A stretch of 28,721 nucleotides of DNA from Methanobacterium sp. PtaB.Bin024 (lineage in GTDB: Archaea > Methanobacteriota > Methanobacteria > Methanobacteriales > Methanobacteriaceae), in assembly GCA_002067065.1 (NCBI GenBank), contig MVPY01000096.1:1-28721 (forward strand), in the 5' to 3' direction. The position numbers and the translations under genes are program-made. The notes beneath the pieces are model-generated. The model worked only from the letters and a program-made list of their open reading frames with translations. It had not been told where the DNA came from and made no database searches. Below are positions 1 to 7,343 of the stretch, one piece after another (positions within the stretch are counted from its first letter, which is position 1; the number at the start of each line of letters is the position of its first letter).

Positions 1-810
1 TGCTAAAATACTTGTTTTTGGGTTAGTTGCACAGCTCATGTTTTTGGTTGTGGTTTTAAACTCACCAAAATCACCTACGACCTGGATGTTATGGACGTTT
101 TGATCCAAATTAGGATCGGCTATGATTTTCACATCTGCTTCTTTGTTGCAGGCGATGCTCAAGGTTGCAGCTACGTTCATGTTCACTGGGAATTTACGCA
201 CAGCAGCACTGGCTTTTCCTTCATACAATACTGTTTCTTTATCCACGGAAATTCCCAGTGATTTAGGGGGTTTTCGTGTTATCAGGCTCACTTCGGTGAT
301 TTTGCCCATGGAAGCAGCTTTAATACCATCTAAACCTACAATGGCTCCAGAAGGTGTATATATTTTGGATTTATTTTCCATTGCAATAGTCTCAAGATGG
401 TTTTTAAATTCTGGATCTATTAAAGCACCCACACTCATGATTACAACATTTTTTCCCTTATTAAGGATTCGAGGAATAATTTCCACCACTGCTTGGGGGG
501 ATGCAGCCTCTATCACCAGATCCACTTGGTTTAACATGTCATTAATCTCATGGACAGCCATACCTTCTGTTTTGGATGCTAATTTTTTAGCCCTTTTGAT
601 ATCCCAATCATAAAAAAATTTTAGATCAACGTTTAATTTTCCTTCCACTGCAAAATCCGTAATTATGTTAGCTATGGCACCGCATCCTATGATCCCAACT
701 GTCATAGCACCCTGTTTATGGTTATTTGCTAGCTTTTCAGAATTACTGTTAGGCCATGCATTCTCACTCTTTTCTATTTCTAAGATTTCATCCAGCATTG
801 ATTCATCCAT
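1..810 (-). CDS. nadX: L-aspartate dehydrogenase, C-terminus beyond window edge
   Basis: I translated this minus-strand frame by hand: it is open from 810 to the window edge (270 codons, 3' end missing). L-aspartate dehydrogenase oxidises aspartate to iminoaspartate with NAD(P), feeding quinolinate synthase in NAD biosynthesis. The Rossmann motif is TVGIIGCGAIAN, beginning after residue 36, followed by family-like stretches such as VIEAASPQAVVE, VMSVGAL, TPSGAIVGLDGIKAA and VAATLSIA. The start at 810 has a strong ribosome binding site (AAGGAGG, 9 nt upstream) and overlaps the end of nadA by 8 bp, which supports translational coupling. This start adds about 35 residues before the usual Rossmann beginning; a start at 705 would remove them but has no comparable binding site. 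Pairing with nadA strongly supports the assignment. Confidence 0.9.
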   Translation of the reverse strand, partial: MDESMLDEILEIEKSENAWPNSNSEKLANNHKQGAMTVGIIGCGAIANIITDFAVEGKLNVDLKFFYDWDIKRAKKLASKTEGMAVHEINDMLNQVDLVIEAASPQAVVEIIPRILNKGKNVVIMSVGALIDPEFKNHLETIAMENKSKIYTPSGAIVGLDGIKAASMGKITEVSLITRKPPKSLGISVDKETVLYEGKASAAVRKFPVNMNVAATLSIACNKEADVKIIADPNLDQNVHNIQVVGDFGEFKTTTKNMSCATNPKTSILA

Positions 811-1789
811 TTTCCACAGCCTCCTTTATTGATTTATTCATTTTATTCTGATTTTTAGAAACGTCCATCATCCTTTTTATGGCCCTTTTTGCAGCATTTT
901 TTGTATTTTCATTGGTTTTGACTATGAATTCTTCATTTAAGAGACAGTTTTTAACTTTTTCAAGTGTGTGCAGTTTCATATTCTTGCAGATTGCCTCATT
1001 TAAGGCAGGGATGAAAGTTTTATCAGGATGGTCACGTTCAAGACGGGTGGTCATGTCCACCTCGGTTGCAATAATAAATGTTTTGTGGAGTGATTGAGTC
1101 ACGTGGTGGATCATACCCCCCGTACTTAACACTTTGTCTGCAAATTTTTGTACACTTGGTTCACACTCAGGATGCACCAGGATCTCTGCATCCAGATTTT
1201 TTTCACTTAAAAAATACAAATCTCCTAAATTGAACATTTTATGAACATAGCAGTGCCCCTGCTCTGGGAGAGGGATGATTTCTTTGTTTGTCTGTTGGGA
1301 GACATGCCATGCCAGATTTCGGTCTGGTCCGAAAAGTATTTGCTCATGGGGGAGGCTTTCTGCTACTTCAACGGCATTGGCAGAAGTACAGAGAATGTCT
1401 GCTTTGGATTTAGCTTCAGCTGTAGTATTAATGTAGAGTACAACAGCAGCATCAGGATATGCCTGTTTAGCCTTTTTAATATCTTCTGCACTGAGCATGT
1501 GGGCCATGGGGCATTCTGCATTTAGATCGGGTATTAATATTTTTTTATGGGGGTTGAGTAATGCGGCAGTTTCTGCCATGAAATCCACGCCACAGAAAAC
1601 CACAATGTCTGCTTTTTTTATTTTTGAGGCTTTTATACATAGTTCAAGTGAGTCTCCTGTAAAATCTGCGATTTCCTGTATAGCGCGGGTTTGGTAGTTG
1701 TGAGCTAATATTACTGCATTTTTTTCTTTTTTTAGGCGCTCAATTTCCTGCAGATTATTCGTCATGAATAAAACCCTATTTAAACTCAT
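803..1789 (-). CDS. nadA: Quinolinate synthase NadA
   Basis: This enzyme condenses iminoaspartate with dihydroxyacetone phosphate to quinolinate, the second step of NAD synthesis, using an oxygen-sensitive 4Fe-4S cluster. The 328-residue product has the N-terminal signature NAVILAHNYQ and the motifs CGVDFMAETA and CTSANAVEV. Three cysteines at about 93 (in NAECPMAHM), 180 (in GHCYVH) and 268 (in AICKNMK) are spaced 87 and 88 residues apart, close to the spacing of cluster ligands in bacterial NadA, so I take them as the ligands. The ORF begins at 1789; a start at 1765 (MTNNLQEIERL) has a weak AGGG upstream, closer to the expected N-terminus, and neither start has a strong ribosome binding site. 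It overlaps the aspartate dehydrogenase gene downstream, which would supply its substrate. Confidence 0.95.
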   Translation of the reverse strand: MSLNRVLFMTNNLQEIERLKKEKNAVILAHNYQTRAIQEIADFTGDSLELCIKASKIKKADIVVFCGVDFMAETAALLNPHKKILIPDLNAECPMAHMLSAEDIKKAKQAYPDAAVVLYINTTAEAKSKADILCTSANAVEVAESLPHEQILFGPDRNLAWHVSQQTNKEIIPLPEQGHCYVHKMFNLGDLYFLSEKNLDAEILVHPECEPSVQKFADKVLSTGGMIHHVTQSLHKTFIIATEVDMTTRLERDHPDKTFIPALNEAICKNMKLHTLEKVKNCLLNEEFIVKTNENTKNAAKRAIKRMMDVSKNQNKMNKSIKEAVENG

Positions 1790-1861
1790 TGATAAATAAA
1801 AATTAATTTAGTCCCATTTTTTCACATAATTTCGGTTGAATCGTTTTTTCTGAATAAAAAG

Positions 1862-1913
1862 AATAGGGCACCTTGTGATACATTTGAGCGAAAAATGAAT
1901 TAGATGCCCTATT
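1862..1913. repeat. Inverted repeat between nadA and the SDR pseudogene
   Basis: AATAGGGCA (1862-1870) and TGCCCTATT (1905-1913) are exact 9-bp inverted arms around a 34-bp spacer. They lie between the divergence from nadA and the decayed dehydrogenase tail ending at 1918. They could be an operator for nadA, a terminator stem for the upstream operon, or arms of an element remnant. The sequence does not decide between these. The rest of 1790-1917 shows nothing else I can name. Confidence 0.4.
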
Positions 1914-1917
1914 AACG

Positions 1918-2436
1918 TTAAGCCATAATTAACCCATCGGTTAGGGGGCCGTAACAAGCATTCAATGAATGAGGATTTCTGGCTGGATGGGTTATATTGG
2001 CTATCTCATATGGGTTCCTTTCTAAAGCAGGATGTACCCTATGAACAATAGGTCTTTAATTACCAAGGACCACCTCTTAAATGGTTCCTGTCAAATCAAC
2101 TTTAAGATCTACTTCCCAAATGCCTTCCCCTATATCAGCAACTGGAGCTAATATATCTGCTATTCCAACACTGTTGATGACTATATCCAGTTTCCCAAAC
2201 TCTTTTATAGCAGCAGAGGTAGCACTGTGGATATCTTCGTCGGGTTTAACATTTCCAGTGACAGCGAGGGCTTTTCCACCATTAGATTTTATTTGATTGA
2301 CAAGATTTTCTAGGTTCTCTTTCTTCTTGGCAAGTACTACAACCGATGCACCTTCTTTTGCAAGGACTTTAGCAATTTCTTTTTTTATCCCAGAACTTGC
2401 ACCTGTAATTAACACAACCTTGTTTTCTAATTTCAT
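1918..2436 (-). pseudogene. Decayed short-chain dehydrogenase/reductase (SDR), internally deleted
   Basis: The first 119 codons (2436-2080) are the N-terminal Rossmann half of an SDR: VVLITGASSG, then a KLDIVINSVG segment where NNAG is expected, then VDLTGTI, then TAA at 2077-2079. SDRs are usually about 250 residues, and the catalytic Ser-Tyr-x3-Lys half is missing. The same frame continues past that stop and a second TAA (2056-2058) into 45 open codons (2055-1921) ending in EIANITHPARN...PLTDGLIMA, which resembles an SDR C-terminus (EIAN...N...DGGLIM). Decay is also visible inside the N-terminal part: TGxxxGIG reads TGASSGIK. A GAGGGGGT ribosome binding site precedes 2436. It lies 41 bp after fno, so it was probably the third gene of the alcohol operon. 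A working short product is possible but unlikely. Confidence 0.75.
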
Positions 2437-2477
2437 TGTGTTACCCCCTCAGGTATTAATTGTGGATTAATTACGGT

Positions 2478-3143
2478 TTATTTATCTAATCCTGTGATTC
2501 TTATTCCTCCGAATTGGGTTTTGTTTCGTATATTTAGCCCAATTAGGAGTGGGGTGATTTTTTCTATGATTTTGGCCCTTTTTAATGGTCCACAGTCAAC
2601 AACCTTCACTCCGGGGATTTTTTCGATTAATTCGGTAGCTGCAACTTTAGAATCTACATCATCACCGGAAATGAGACAATCACAGTCAATCGGTTCTTCA
2701 AAATTCATTAAGGCTGCTGAACTGATGTTGTTGAATGCACAGATAACTTTGGTGTCTTTTAAGATTTTTGATGCTCTTTCTGCTGCTGCACCTTCCCATA
2801 GGTCGACGTACTCTATGGGTGATCCACCTATAGCTGATTCTAATGGTCCTGTCGCATCTAATAATGCTTTTCCTTTGGCTCCTTCTTTGATTGAGAGCAA
2901 TGTTGATTTTTGGGCGGCTAGTGGCACAGTTAGGACTAGTAGTTCGGCTTCTTCTGCAGCATCAGCATTTTCAGCGGCTTTAACATTTTTTACATTGCCT
3001 AAAAGGTCTTTAACTTTGTCTACTGCTGTTTGAGCTTTTTCAGTGGTTCTTGACCCGATTATAACTTCTTCTCCGGCTTGTACGAATCGTATTGCGATTC
3101 CTAATCCCTGTCCTCCAGTTCCACCAATTATTGCTATTTTCAT
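2478..3143 (-). CDS. fno: F420H2:NADP oxidoreductase
   Basis: This enzyme transfers hydride between NADPH and coenzyme F420; in alcohol-using methanogens it turns NADPH from alcohol oxidation into F420H2 for methanogenesis. The 221-residue product has the family length and starts MKIAIIGGTGGQGLG. The NADP-phosphate contacts known from the Archaeoglobus enzyme are present: Thr9, Ser31-Arg32 and Lys36 (in GSRTTEKA). Later conserved stretches include LVLTVPLAAQ, AFNNISSAAL and CLISGDD. A GAGGTG ribosome binding site sits about 7 nt before the ATG. It lies 81 bp after the alcohol dehydrogenase on the same strand, almost certainly in the same transcript, which fits its partner role. The symbol npdG is also used. 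The assignment is firm; direction of catalysis in vivo is inferred from the neighbours. Confidence 0.95.
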   Translation of the reverse strand: MKIAIIGGTGGQGLGIAIRFVQAGEEVIIGSRTTEKAQTAVDKVKDLLGNVKNVKAAENADAAEEAELLVLTVPLAAQKSTLLSIKEGAKGKALLDATGPLESAIGGSPIEYVDLWEGAAAERASKILKDTKVICAFNNISSAALMNFEEPIDCDCLISGDDVDSKVAATELIEKIPGVKVVDCGPLKRAKIIEKITPLLIGLNIRNKTQFGGIRITGLDK

Positions 3144-3224
3144 TTCATCACACCTCTTTTAACTCCCTTCAAATTTCCCTTGACTCCTTTTATTTTGAAA
3201 ATAAAAAAAATTGAATTAAATAAT

Positions 3225-4295
3225 TTAATCTACGAGAACGACTGGTTTGATTAGATCTCGAGGTTTGTCTTTCATTAGTAAAAGAGCTTCTTCGATATGA
3301 TCAAAGCCTTTGAAGGTGTGTGTGACCATTAATGTTGGGTCTACACGTCCGTAGGTTACAAGGTCTGCCAGTCTTTCCATTCTGGTCCTTCCACCAGGAC
3401 ATAGTCCTGTCATCAGGTCTTTGTCGGCCATACCGAATCCCCAATCTATACGAGGTATTGGTATTGTGTCCTTTTCACCTTGTCCTTTACCATAGTAGTT
3501 TATGTTGGAAATTTTGGATCCTGCTTTGGCCATTTTGAATGCGTCTAATAAAATTTCAGGGTGACCACCAGCTACTATTACTGCGTCAACACCTACCCCG
3601 CCGGTTGCCTCTAGAATTTGATCTGCGGTGTCTCCATCTTTGTAACTGATTATATCAGTTGCACCATATTGTTTGGCCACTTCAACTGATATTGGTCGGG
3701 TTCCGACTGCGAATATTCTTCCTGCACCTTCTAATCTTGCACCGGCTACAGCACTTAGTCCTACTGCTCCGATACCAAGGACAGCCACAGTGGCTCCCAG
3801 TTCTATTGCAGCGTTTTCAGCACCCATGAATCCAGTACTTAACATATCGACGATCATGACCGCTGCTTCATCAGACATTCCCTCTGGTTGGTGTGCTAGG
3901 TTGTTGTCTGCCAGGTTGACGTGGAAGTATTCACCGAATACACCGTCTTTGAAGTTGGAGTATTTCCATCCTCCGCAAGCTCCTCCGGTTTGTGATGGGA
4001 AACCTCGTTGACATGCTTCTGAATCCCAGTCAGGAGTGATTGCTGGTACAATTACTTTGTCACCAACTTTGAAGTCTTGGACTTCACTACCTACTTCATC
4101 TACTATTCCTACACCTTCGTGCCCTAAAATCATGTTGTGTCGTTCACCTATTGCTCCTTCCCAAACGGTGTGCACATCAGATGTACATGGTGCTAAGGCT
4201 GTTGGTCTTACAATAGCATCTCTTGGTCCGCATTTTGGTCTATCTTTTTCTATCCATCCTACTTCACCAATCTTTAACATTGCAAATCCTTTCAT
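3225..4295 (-). CDS. adh: NADP-dependent secondary alcohol dehydrogenase (zinc type)
   Basis: This is a medium-chain zinc dehydrogenase very like the Thermoanaerobacter brockii and Clostridium beijerinckii secondary alcohol dehydrogenases, which oxidise 2-propanol and similar alcohols with NADP. With the ATG at 4295 the numbering matches the T. brockii enzyme: catalytic zinc ligands Cys37, His59 and Asp150, nucleotide motif GIGAVG, and NADP-phosphate contacts in GTRP (Thr199, Arg200) plus Tyr218. Other hallmarks are MKGFAML, GAIGERHNMILGHE, VPAITPDW, GLCPGGR and RDLIKPVV. It lacks the four-cysteine structural zinc lobe, as expected for this branch. A GTG at 4304 is possible, but GAGGTGA lies 6 nt before 4295, so I chose that start. 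It is followed by fno and preceded by five palindromic operators, so expression is probably controlled by the neighbouring TetR proteins. Confidence 0.96.
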   Translation of the reverse strand: MKGFAMLKIGEVGWIEKDRPKCGPRDAIVRPTALAPCTSDVHTVWEGAIGERHNMILGHEGVGIVDEVGSEVQDFKVGDKVIVPAITPDWDSEACQRGFPSQTGGACGGWKYSNFKDGVFGEYFHVNLADNNLAHQPEGMSDEAAVMIVDMLSTGFMGAENAAIELGATVAVLGIGAVGLSAVAGARLEGAGRIFAVGTRPISVEVAKQYGATDIISYKDGDTADQILEATGGVGVDAVIVAGGHPEILLDAFKMAKAGSKISNINYYGKGQGEKDTIPIPRIDWGFGMADKDLMTGLCPGGRTRMERLADLVTYGRVDPTLMVTHTFKGFDHIEEALLLMKDKPRDLIKPVVLVD

Positions 4296-4356
4296 TTTTT
4301 TCACCTCTTAGTTTTTAACTTCTTGGGATTTACCTACTAATGGGGTATTGTTCCTC

Positions 4357-4439
4357 TATTTAACATACCGATGAGTCTGTTTGGCATGATTAATCTTGTT
4401 AGATCATACAGACTTATCTGTCTAGACAGACTCATCTGT
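4357..4439 (-). promoter_or_regulatory. Proximal adh promoter with three palindromic operators
   Basis: Reading leftward toward adh, a TATA-like TTAAATA (4363-4357) is preceded by three palindromes of the form ACMGA-N4-TCKGT: 4367-4380 (ACCGATGAGTCTGT), 4408-4421 (ACAGACTTATCTGT) and 4426-4439 (ACAGACTCATCTGT). The first is 3 bp from the TATA element and the second exactly 41 bp further. A start site about 25 bp below the TATA would leave a leader of roughly 30-35 nt before the ATG at 4295. The position over the BRE/TATA suggests repression by a TetR-type protein. Confidence 0.72.
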
Positions 4440-4542
4440 CTGGTATGTTATTGTATATCTCTAATATTGGTCCTCCTATATAAACATACCGAATGCTCTG
4501 TTTGGCATGATTAATCTTGTTAAATCATACCGAATCATCTGT
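4362..4542. repeat. Direct duplication of a 60-bp operator block
   Basis: Segments 4362-4421 and 4483-4542 match base for base over most of their length, starting AACATACCGA and ending ATCTGT, with the differences concentrated in the central four bases of each palindrome and in the half-sites. The block near 5756-5815 is a third, more diverged copy. This looks like duplication of a whole promoter/operator cassette. Confidence 0.75.
4477..4542 (-). promoter_or_regulatory. Distal adh promoter block with two palindromic operators
   Basis: A good archaeal TATA box, TTTATATA on the minus strand (4484-4477), is preceded after exactly 3 bp by ACCGAATGCTCTGT (4488-4501). A second copy, ACCGAATCATCTGT (4529-4542), starts 41 bp away. 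The block 4483-4542 is a near-copy of 4362-4421, offset by 121 bp, including the conserved spacer word GGCATGATTAATCTTGTTA. The alcohol dehydrogenase may therefore have two tandem promoters under the same control. Confidence 0.72.
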
Positions 4543-4798
4543 ATGTGATGTTAGTATATTCCTGTTTATTCAATTGAAATTGGTTTTAATAAGCCTTCAA
4601 ACATTTTTATTCAGATTTAACTTTTATGTGGAATATTTATCCAGAAATAAGTTTTATTGGATTTTTGTTCAGGAATAAAATATTGTTAAATCTTTAAATC
4701 ACCGAAAAGATGATAACGGAAGTAAATACTTCCGAATCACCATCATGTCGCATTTTTTTTAGAGGCGGTAAGTGACATGATCATTTGTGTGGATATTT

Positions 4799-5395
4799 TT
4801 AAGTTGGTAGATCTGTTCCACATATTTCATTTACAACTTGGGCTAATCCCTCGTACATTGCTAATAAGCCAACAATTATCCCTAAGTAGCCGCCGATTAT
4901 GTTTATAATACCGCTTCCTGTTAATGCGCCTGCACCTAATATGAAGAACAGTAATGTTATTAAAAGGAAGATTGCCTGTAATCCATGACTTATTTTAAGG
5001 GTTATTATAAACATTACTGCACCCCAAATCCCCCACATAAACAAATATGCGGCGAGTGATGCTGGATTAGCTGCGGGTGCCAGATTCAATACGGGTAATA
5101 TAGATAATATCGCAAATGAGAACCAGAAACCTCCAAATGCGCCAAATGCGAGTGTTCCAAAAGTATTCCCATTACTATTTTCCATTACACCAACAATTAG
5201 GCATCCAGTTCCACCGAAAGCCAGTACCATAGCCAGTATCATGCTATTTACTGGGAAAAATCCAGTGTAAGTGAAGCTTAGTAGAACTAATGTTAGTCCA
5301 GTGGCTACCAATCCTAATGGGGCTGGGTTTGATGGAGTATGTTCTAAAAGCTTTTTTCCATCTATGGTTATTGTGGCAATTTCTTCTTCAACCAT
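4799..5395 (-). CDS. SatP/AceTr family (GPR1/FUN34/YaaH) acetate-type transporter
   Basis: The 198-residue product is a six-helix membrane protein of the acetate/succinate transporter family, marked by the signature NPAPLGL at residues 23-29 just before the first helix. Hydrophobic segments lie at about 26-46, 52-70, 80-101, 113-133, 138-156 and 161-183. The family moves acetate, succinate and related small acids or their protonated forms. Beside an alcohol dehydrogenase it might import or export acetate or another short acid made from alcohols; the substrate is inferred only. GGGAGGAATAAAA places a good ribosome binding site before the ATG. The operator pair at 5759-5813, with a leftward TATA at 5748-5755, points toward this gene but would leave an untranslated stretch of over 300 nt, so a nearer promoter may exist. 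Confidence 0.88.
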   Translation of the reverse strand: MVEEEIATITIDGKKLLEHTPSNPAPLGLVATGLTLVLLSFTYTGFFPVNSMILAMVLAFGGTGCLIVGVMENSNGNTFGTLAFGAFGGFWFSFAILSILPVLNLAPAANPASLAAYLFMWGIWGAVMFIITLKISHGLQAIFLLITLLFFILGAGALTGSGIINIIGGYLGIIVGLLAMYEGLAQVVNEICGTDLPT

Positions 5396-5845
5396 TTTTA
5401 TTCCTCCCTATTTGAGTTATTGAATTTTACAATTAAAACTTCAAATTATTTTATCACCTGATTTGAAATCTTAATTTCTTTGTTTTTTTACTTAGTCATC
5501 TATCATCATTTGGTGTCCAAAAATCATCTTAAGTGATCCGTTTGAGTTCCTTTCAATATCCTATGGAAGTTAGAAGTACAATTTACTATGATTGTCTTAA
5601 TAGTATCATTTTTTGGACTTAATTTTGCTTTATTTTTATCTTAACGCTTCTATTTGCCCCATTTTTGACATTATTGGCATCATTCTATCTTTTTTTCATA
5701 CCTCCTCACATTCAATTAATTCTATAAGGGCTAGTTAGAAGTTATTCTATATAAACATACCGACTGCTCGGTTTGCAATGATTAATATAATGAAATAATA
5801 CCGACTGCTCGGTTTGCAATAATTAAAGGTAGCGGGAAATTTTAA
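5396..5845. other. Leader/spacer with TetR-type promoter and a possible decayed reading frame
   Basis: This 450-bp gap contains the operator pair listed separately. About 25-50 bp below its TATA box, on the minus strand, is GAGGAGGT directly followed by ATG (5700), but that frame stops after four codons. Other frames nearby contain short open stretches with no start (for example 38 codons ending at about 5530). This could be a degraded small gene originally driven by this promoter, or simply leader sequence. I cannot name a family. Confidence 0.4.
5748..5813 (-). promoter_or_regulatory. Leftward promoter with two perfect palindromic operators
   Basis: Minus-strand TATA box TTTATATA (5755-5748), then 3 bp, then ACCGACTGCTCGGT (5759-5772), and the identical 14-mer again at 5800-5813, 41 bp from the first. 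Arms ACCGA/TCGGT are perfect inverted repeats. The shared flank GGTTTGCAATGATTAAT matches the adh blocks. This is the closest match in the window to the palindrome consensus and probably controls the transporter gene to its left. Confidence 0.75.
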
Positions 5846-6049
5846 ATGATTCACTTAAAAAGAATTCCACAAGGGATTTGTTTAACTATAAGTTCACTTG
5901 AACAATATTTATGGGATTATAGAAGAATATTGCCTTGGATTAGTCTTGAAAACATTCAAATGTTACATAACATCATCAAACATTCTAAAAAGAGAATTAT
6001 ACGGATGTTAAAAAAAGTTAATGATTTGGAAATCGAATTCGATCTTTAA
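5846..6049 (+). CDS. Hypothetical 67-residue protein, possibly a remnant
   Basis: An open frame of 67 codons with an amphipathic, basic C-terminal half (IIKHSKKRIIRMLKKVND). It has only a weak GCGGG upstream and no recognisable family. The same frame, after several stops, contains another coding-like stretch ending at 6181 (NLKRFKKDLEQILDNDQH), so the whole 5846-6181 segment could be a decayed gene. It starts 32 bp right of the operator at 5800-5813, but no rightward TATA box is evident. I list it with low confidence. Confidence 0.25.
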   Translation: MIHLKRIPQGICLTISSLEQYLWDYRRILPWISLENIQMLHNIIKHSKKRIIRMLKKVNDLEIEFDL

Positions 6050-6177
6050 GATTAATATTTAAGAATATTAAGATGAGTTTTAAAGAAAAATTCAACACAA
6101 TCCACTTTCTTTTAATTCACTTTCAACCTGAAACGGTTTAAAAAAGATCTGGAACAAATATTGGATAATGATCAACA

Positions 6178-6801
6178 TTAAATTGAGTCGTCTTTTTTAA
6201 TGAAATTCCATAAATTATGCATATTATCTTCCATTCTTTCTTCCATTGGCATTGCAGGCATTCCTATCCACATTATGACTGTTCCCACCATGACGGTTTG
6301 AACCAATAATGCAAGTTCAGTCATGTCAATATCATCTCTTATAACGCCTTGAGCAATACCTTCATTGATTACATCCTTATTGAAGTCTAACAGATTATAA
6401 TAAAATTCTGTGTAATGTTCAGCTATTATACCATATTTTTGGACACCTTCAAACAATAACAAATGCAAAACTCTGTAATCTATTTTTTCAGCACTTTCCA
6501 CCAGTTGAGTGGTCTCATTGATGGTGGAATCATCACCTACAATATTTAATATCACAGTTCTAAACTTTTCTTCAGGAGTGCCTTCAAAATCTCTAATCTG
6601 TTCTATAACTGAACTAAAATAGTTAAATATGTACCTTTTAATAACTTCGACAAGTAGAGTATCCTTACTATCAAAGTGATAGTAAAATCCCCCTGTAGTA
6701 ATGTCTGATTCTCTTATTATTTCGTTCAAGGAAACATCGGCAAAACCCTTTTTTAAAAAAAGTTTGAAGGCTGTTTCTAAGATTCTAGATTTTGTGTCCA
6801 T
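6178..6801 (-). CDS. TetR/AcrR family transcriptional regulator (first paralogue)
   Basis: A 207-residue one-component repressor with the usual architecture: N-terminal helix-turn-helix (residues 4-50, SRILETAFKLFLKKGFADVSL then the recognition-helix region ITTGGFYYHFDSKDTLL) and a helical ligand/dimerisation domain. It is clearly paralogous to the regulator at 7344-7955; the stretch DITTGGFYYHFDSKDTLLV is identical in both, while the ligand domains differ. Candidate targets are the ACMGA-N4-TCKGT palindromes in front of adh, the transporter, the FdhB-like operon and the ABM-like gene. No such palindrome lies directly upstream of this gene, so it may not be autoregulated by that site. Upstream is a weak GAG ribosome site and a TATA-like CTTATATC near 6830. 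The ligand is unknown; an alcohol, ketone or acid would fit the context. Confidence 0.93.
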   Translation of the reverse strand: MDTKSRILETAFKLFLKKGFADVSLNEIIRESDITTGGFYYHFDSKDTLLVEVIKRYIFNYFSSVIEQIRDFEGTPEEKFRTVILNIVGDDSTINETTQLVESAEKIDYRVLHLLLFEGVQKYGIIAEHYTEFYYNLLDFNKDVINEGIAQGVIRDDIDMTELALLVQTVMVGTVIMWIGMPAMPMEERMEDNMHNLWNFIKKDDSI

Positions 6802-7343
6802 AATCTCATCTAATTTAATGTTTTTGACAGATATAAGTTATATGTGAAGGAATTAAATGTGAATGTAATATTACAAGCTGGAGTTAAGCGGATCAGAAAG
6901 CTGATTACTACTAACATTATTTGTAGACGCAGTTTATAAACTTTTACTTTTTTTAGGGTAGTAAATTTATTGGAGTTGTGGATTTTTTTGTTTTTTGGTC
7001 CAATATTGCACTTTTAGGTTTGTATAGTTGAGAAATTTTTATGCTGTTTGTCTATTTTTTTCTTTTTCGGGGGCGGTTTGTTTATAGCAGTTTTTGTCTG
7101 GGTTACCATTTACTTGACTAAAAGTCATTTGTAAGAAAAGTTTTTAACTTCCAAAATCATTAATTTATCATCAGATTGTTAGTGACTTATTATATTTCAT
7201 GTTCAGAAATATATTGTGAGGTATAATTACAAGATTTTGTACGAACCAACTAATATGATAAATCTCTTAAATCATCATATTAATTAGGTTAATAAATTAA
7301 ATATTATTTATAGTCTTAGAGAAAAATTAGAGAAGTTGAAATA
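6802..7343. other. Divergent intergenic region between the two TetR genes
   Basis: No gene is visible in these 542 bp. The region is T-rich on the plus strand in the middle (6940-7100). Near the right end it carries the imperfect inverted repeat described separately (7244-7290), and a TTTATAG element at about 7307-7313 that could be the TATA box of the right-hand regulator. The ACMGA-N4-TCKGT palindrome found elsewhere is absent. Confidence 0.6.
7244..7290. promoter_or_regulatory. Imperfect inverted repeat upstream of second TetR gene
   Basis: AACCAACTAATATGAT (7244-7259) is mirrored by ATCATATTAATTAGGTT (7274-7290) with a 14-bp spacer. It lies roughly 20 bp upstream of the candidate TATA (7307-7313) and 54 bp before the gene. 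It is a plausible regulator binding site, but its sequence differs from the operators at the other promoters. Confidence 0.4.

Larger units (their letters stand above)
4305..4798. other. Promoter and spacer region of the alcohol dehydrogenase operon
   Basis: This 494-bp gap holds no gene. The half next to the dehydrogenase (4357-4542) is a duplicated promoter/operator block, described separately. The remainder has AT-rich stretches with loosely repeated TTTATTCAG and TTTATCCAG words (4605-4680), an exact 7-bp hairpin CGGAAGT/ACTTCCG (4717-4734), and an inverted repeat ATCATGTC (4742-4749)/GACATGAT (4774-4781) lying just beyond the 3' end of the transporter gene, where it may help end that transcript. 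Confidence 0.7.

Noticed and set aside
122..613. 163-codon plus-strand frame
   Set aside because: It lies wholly opposite the aspartate dehydrogenase gene, whose minus-strand translation shows clear family motifs; the plus frame resembles nothing.
2494..3033. 179-codon plus-strand frame opposite fno
   Set aside because: Serine-rich antisense shadow of a confidently identified gene, with no ribosome site.
4717..4734. Hairpin CGGAAGT/ACTTCCG as a terminator of the transporter gene
   Set aside because: It is an exact stem, but no T-run follows on the minus strand and it lies over 60 bp past the stop; I mention it only in the spacer entry.
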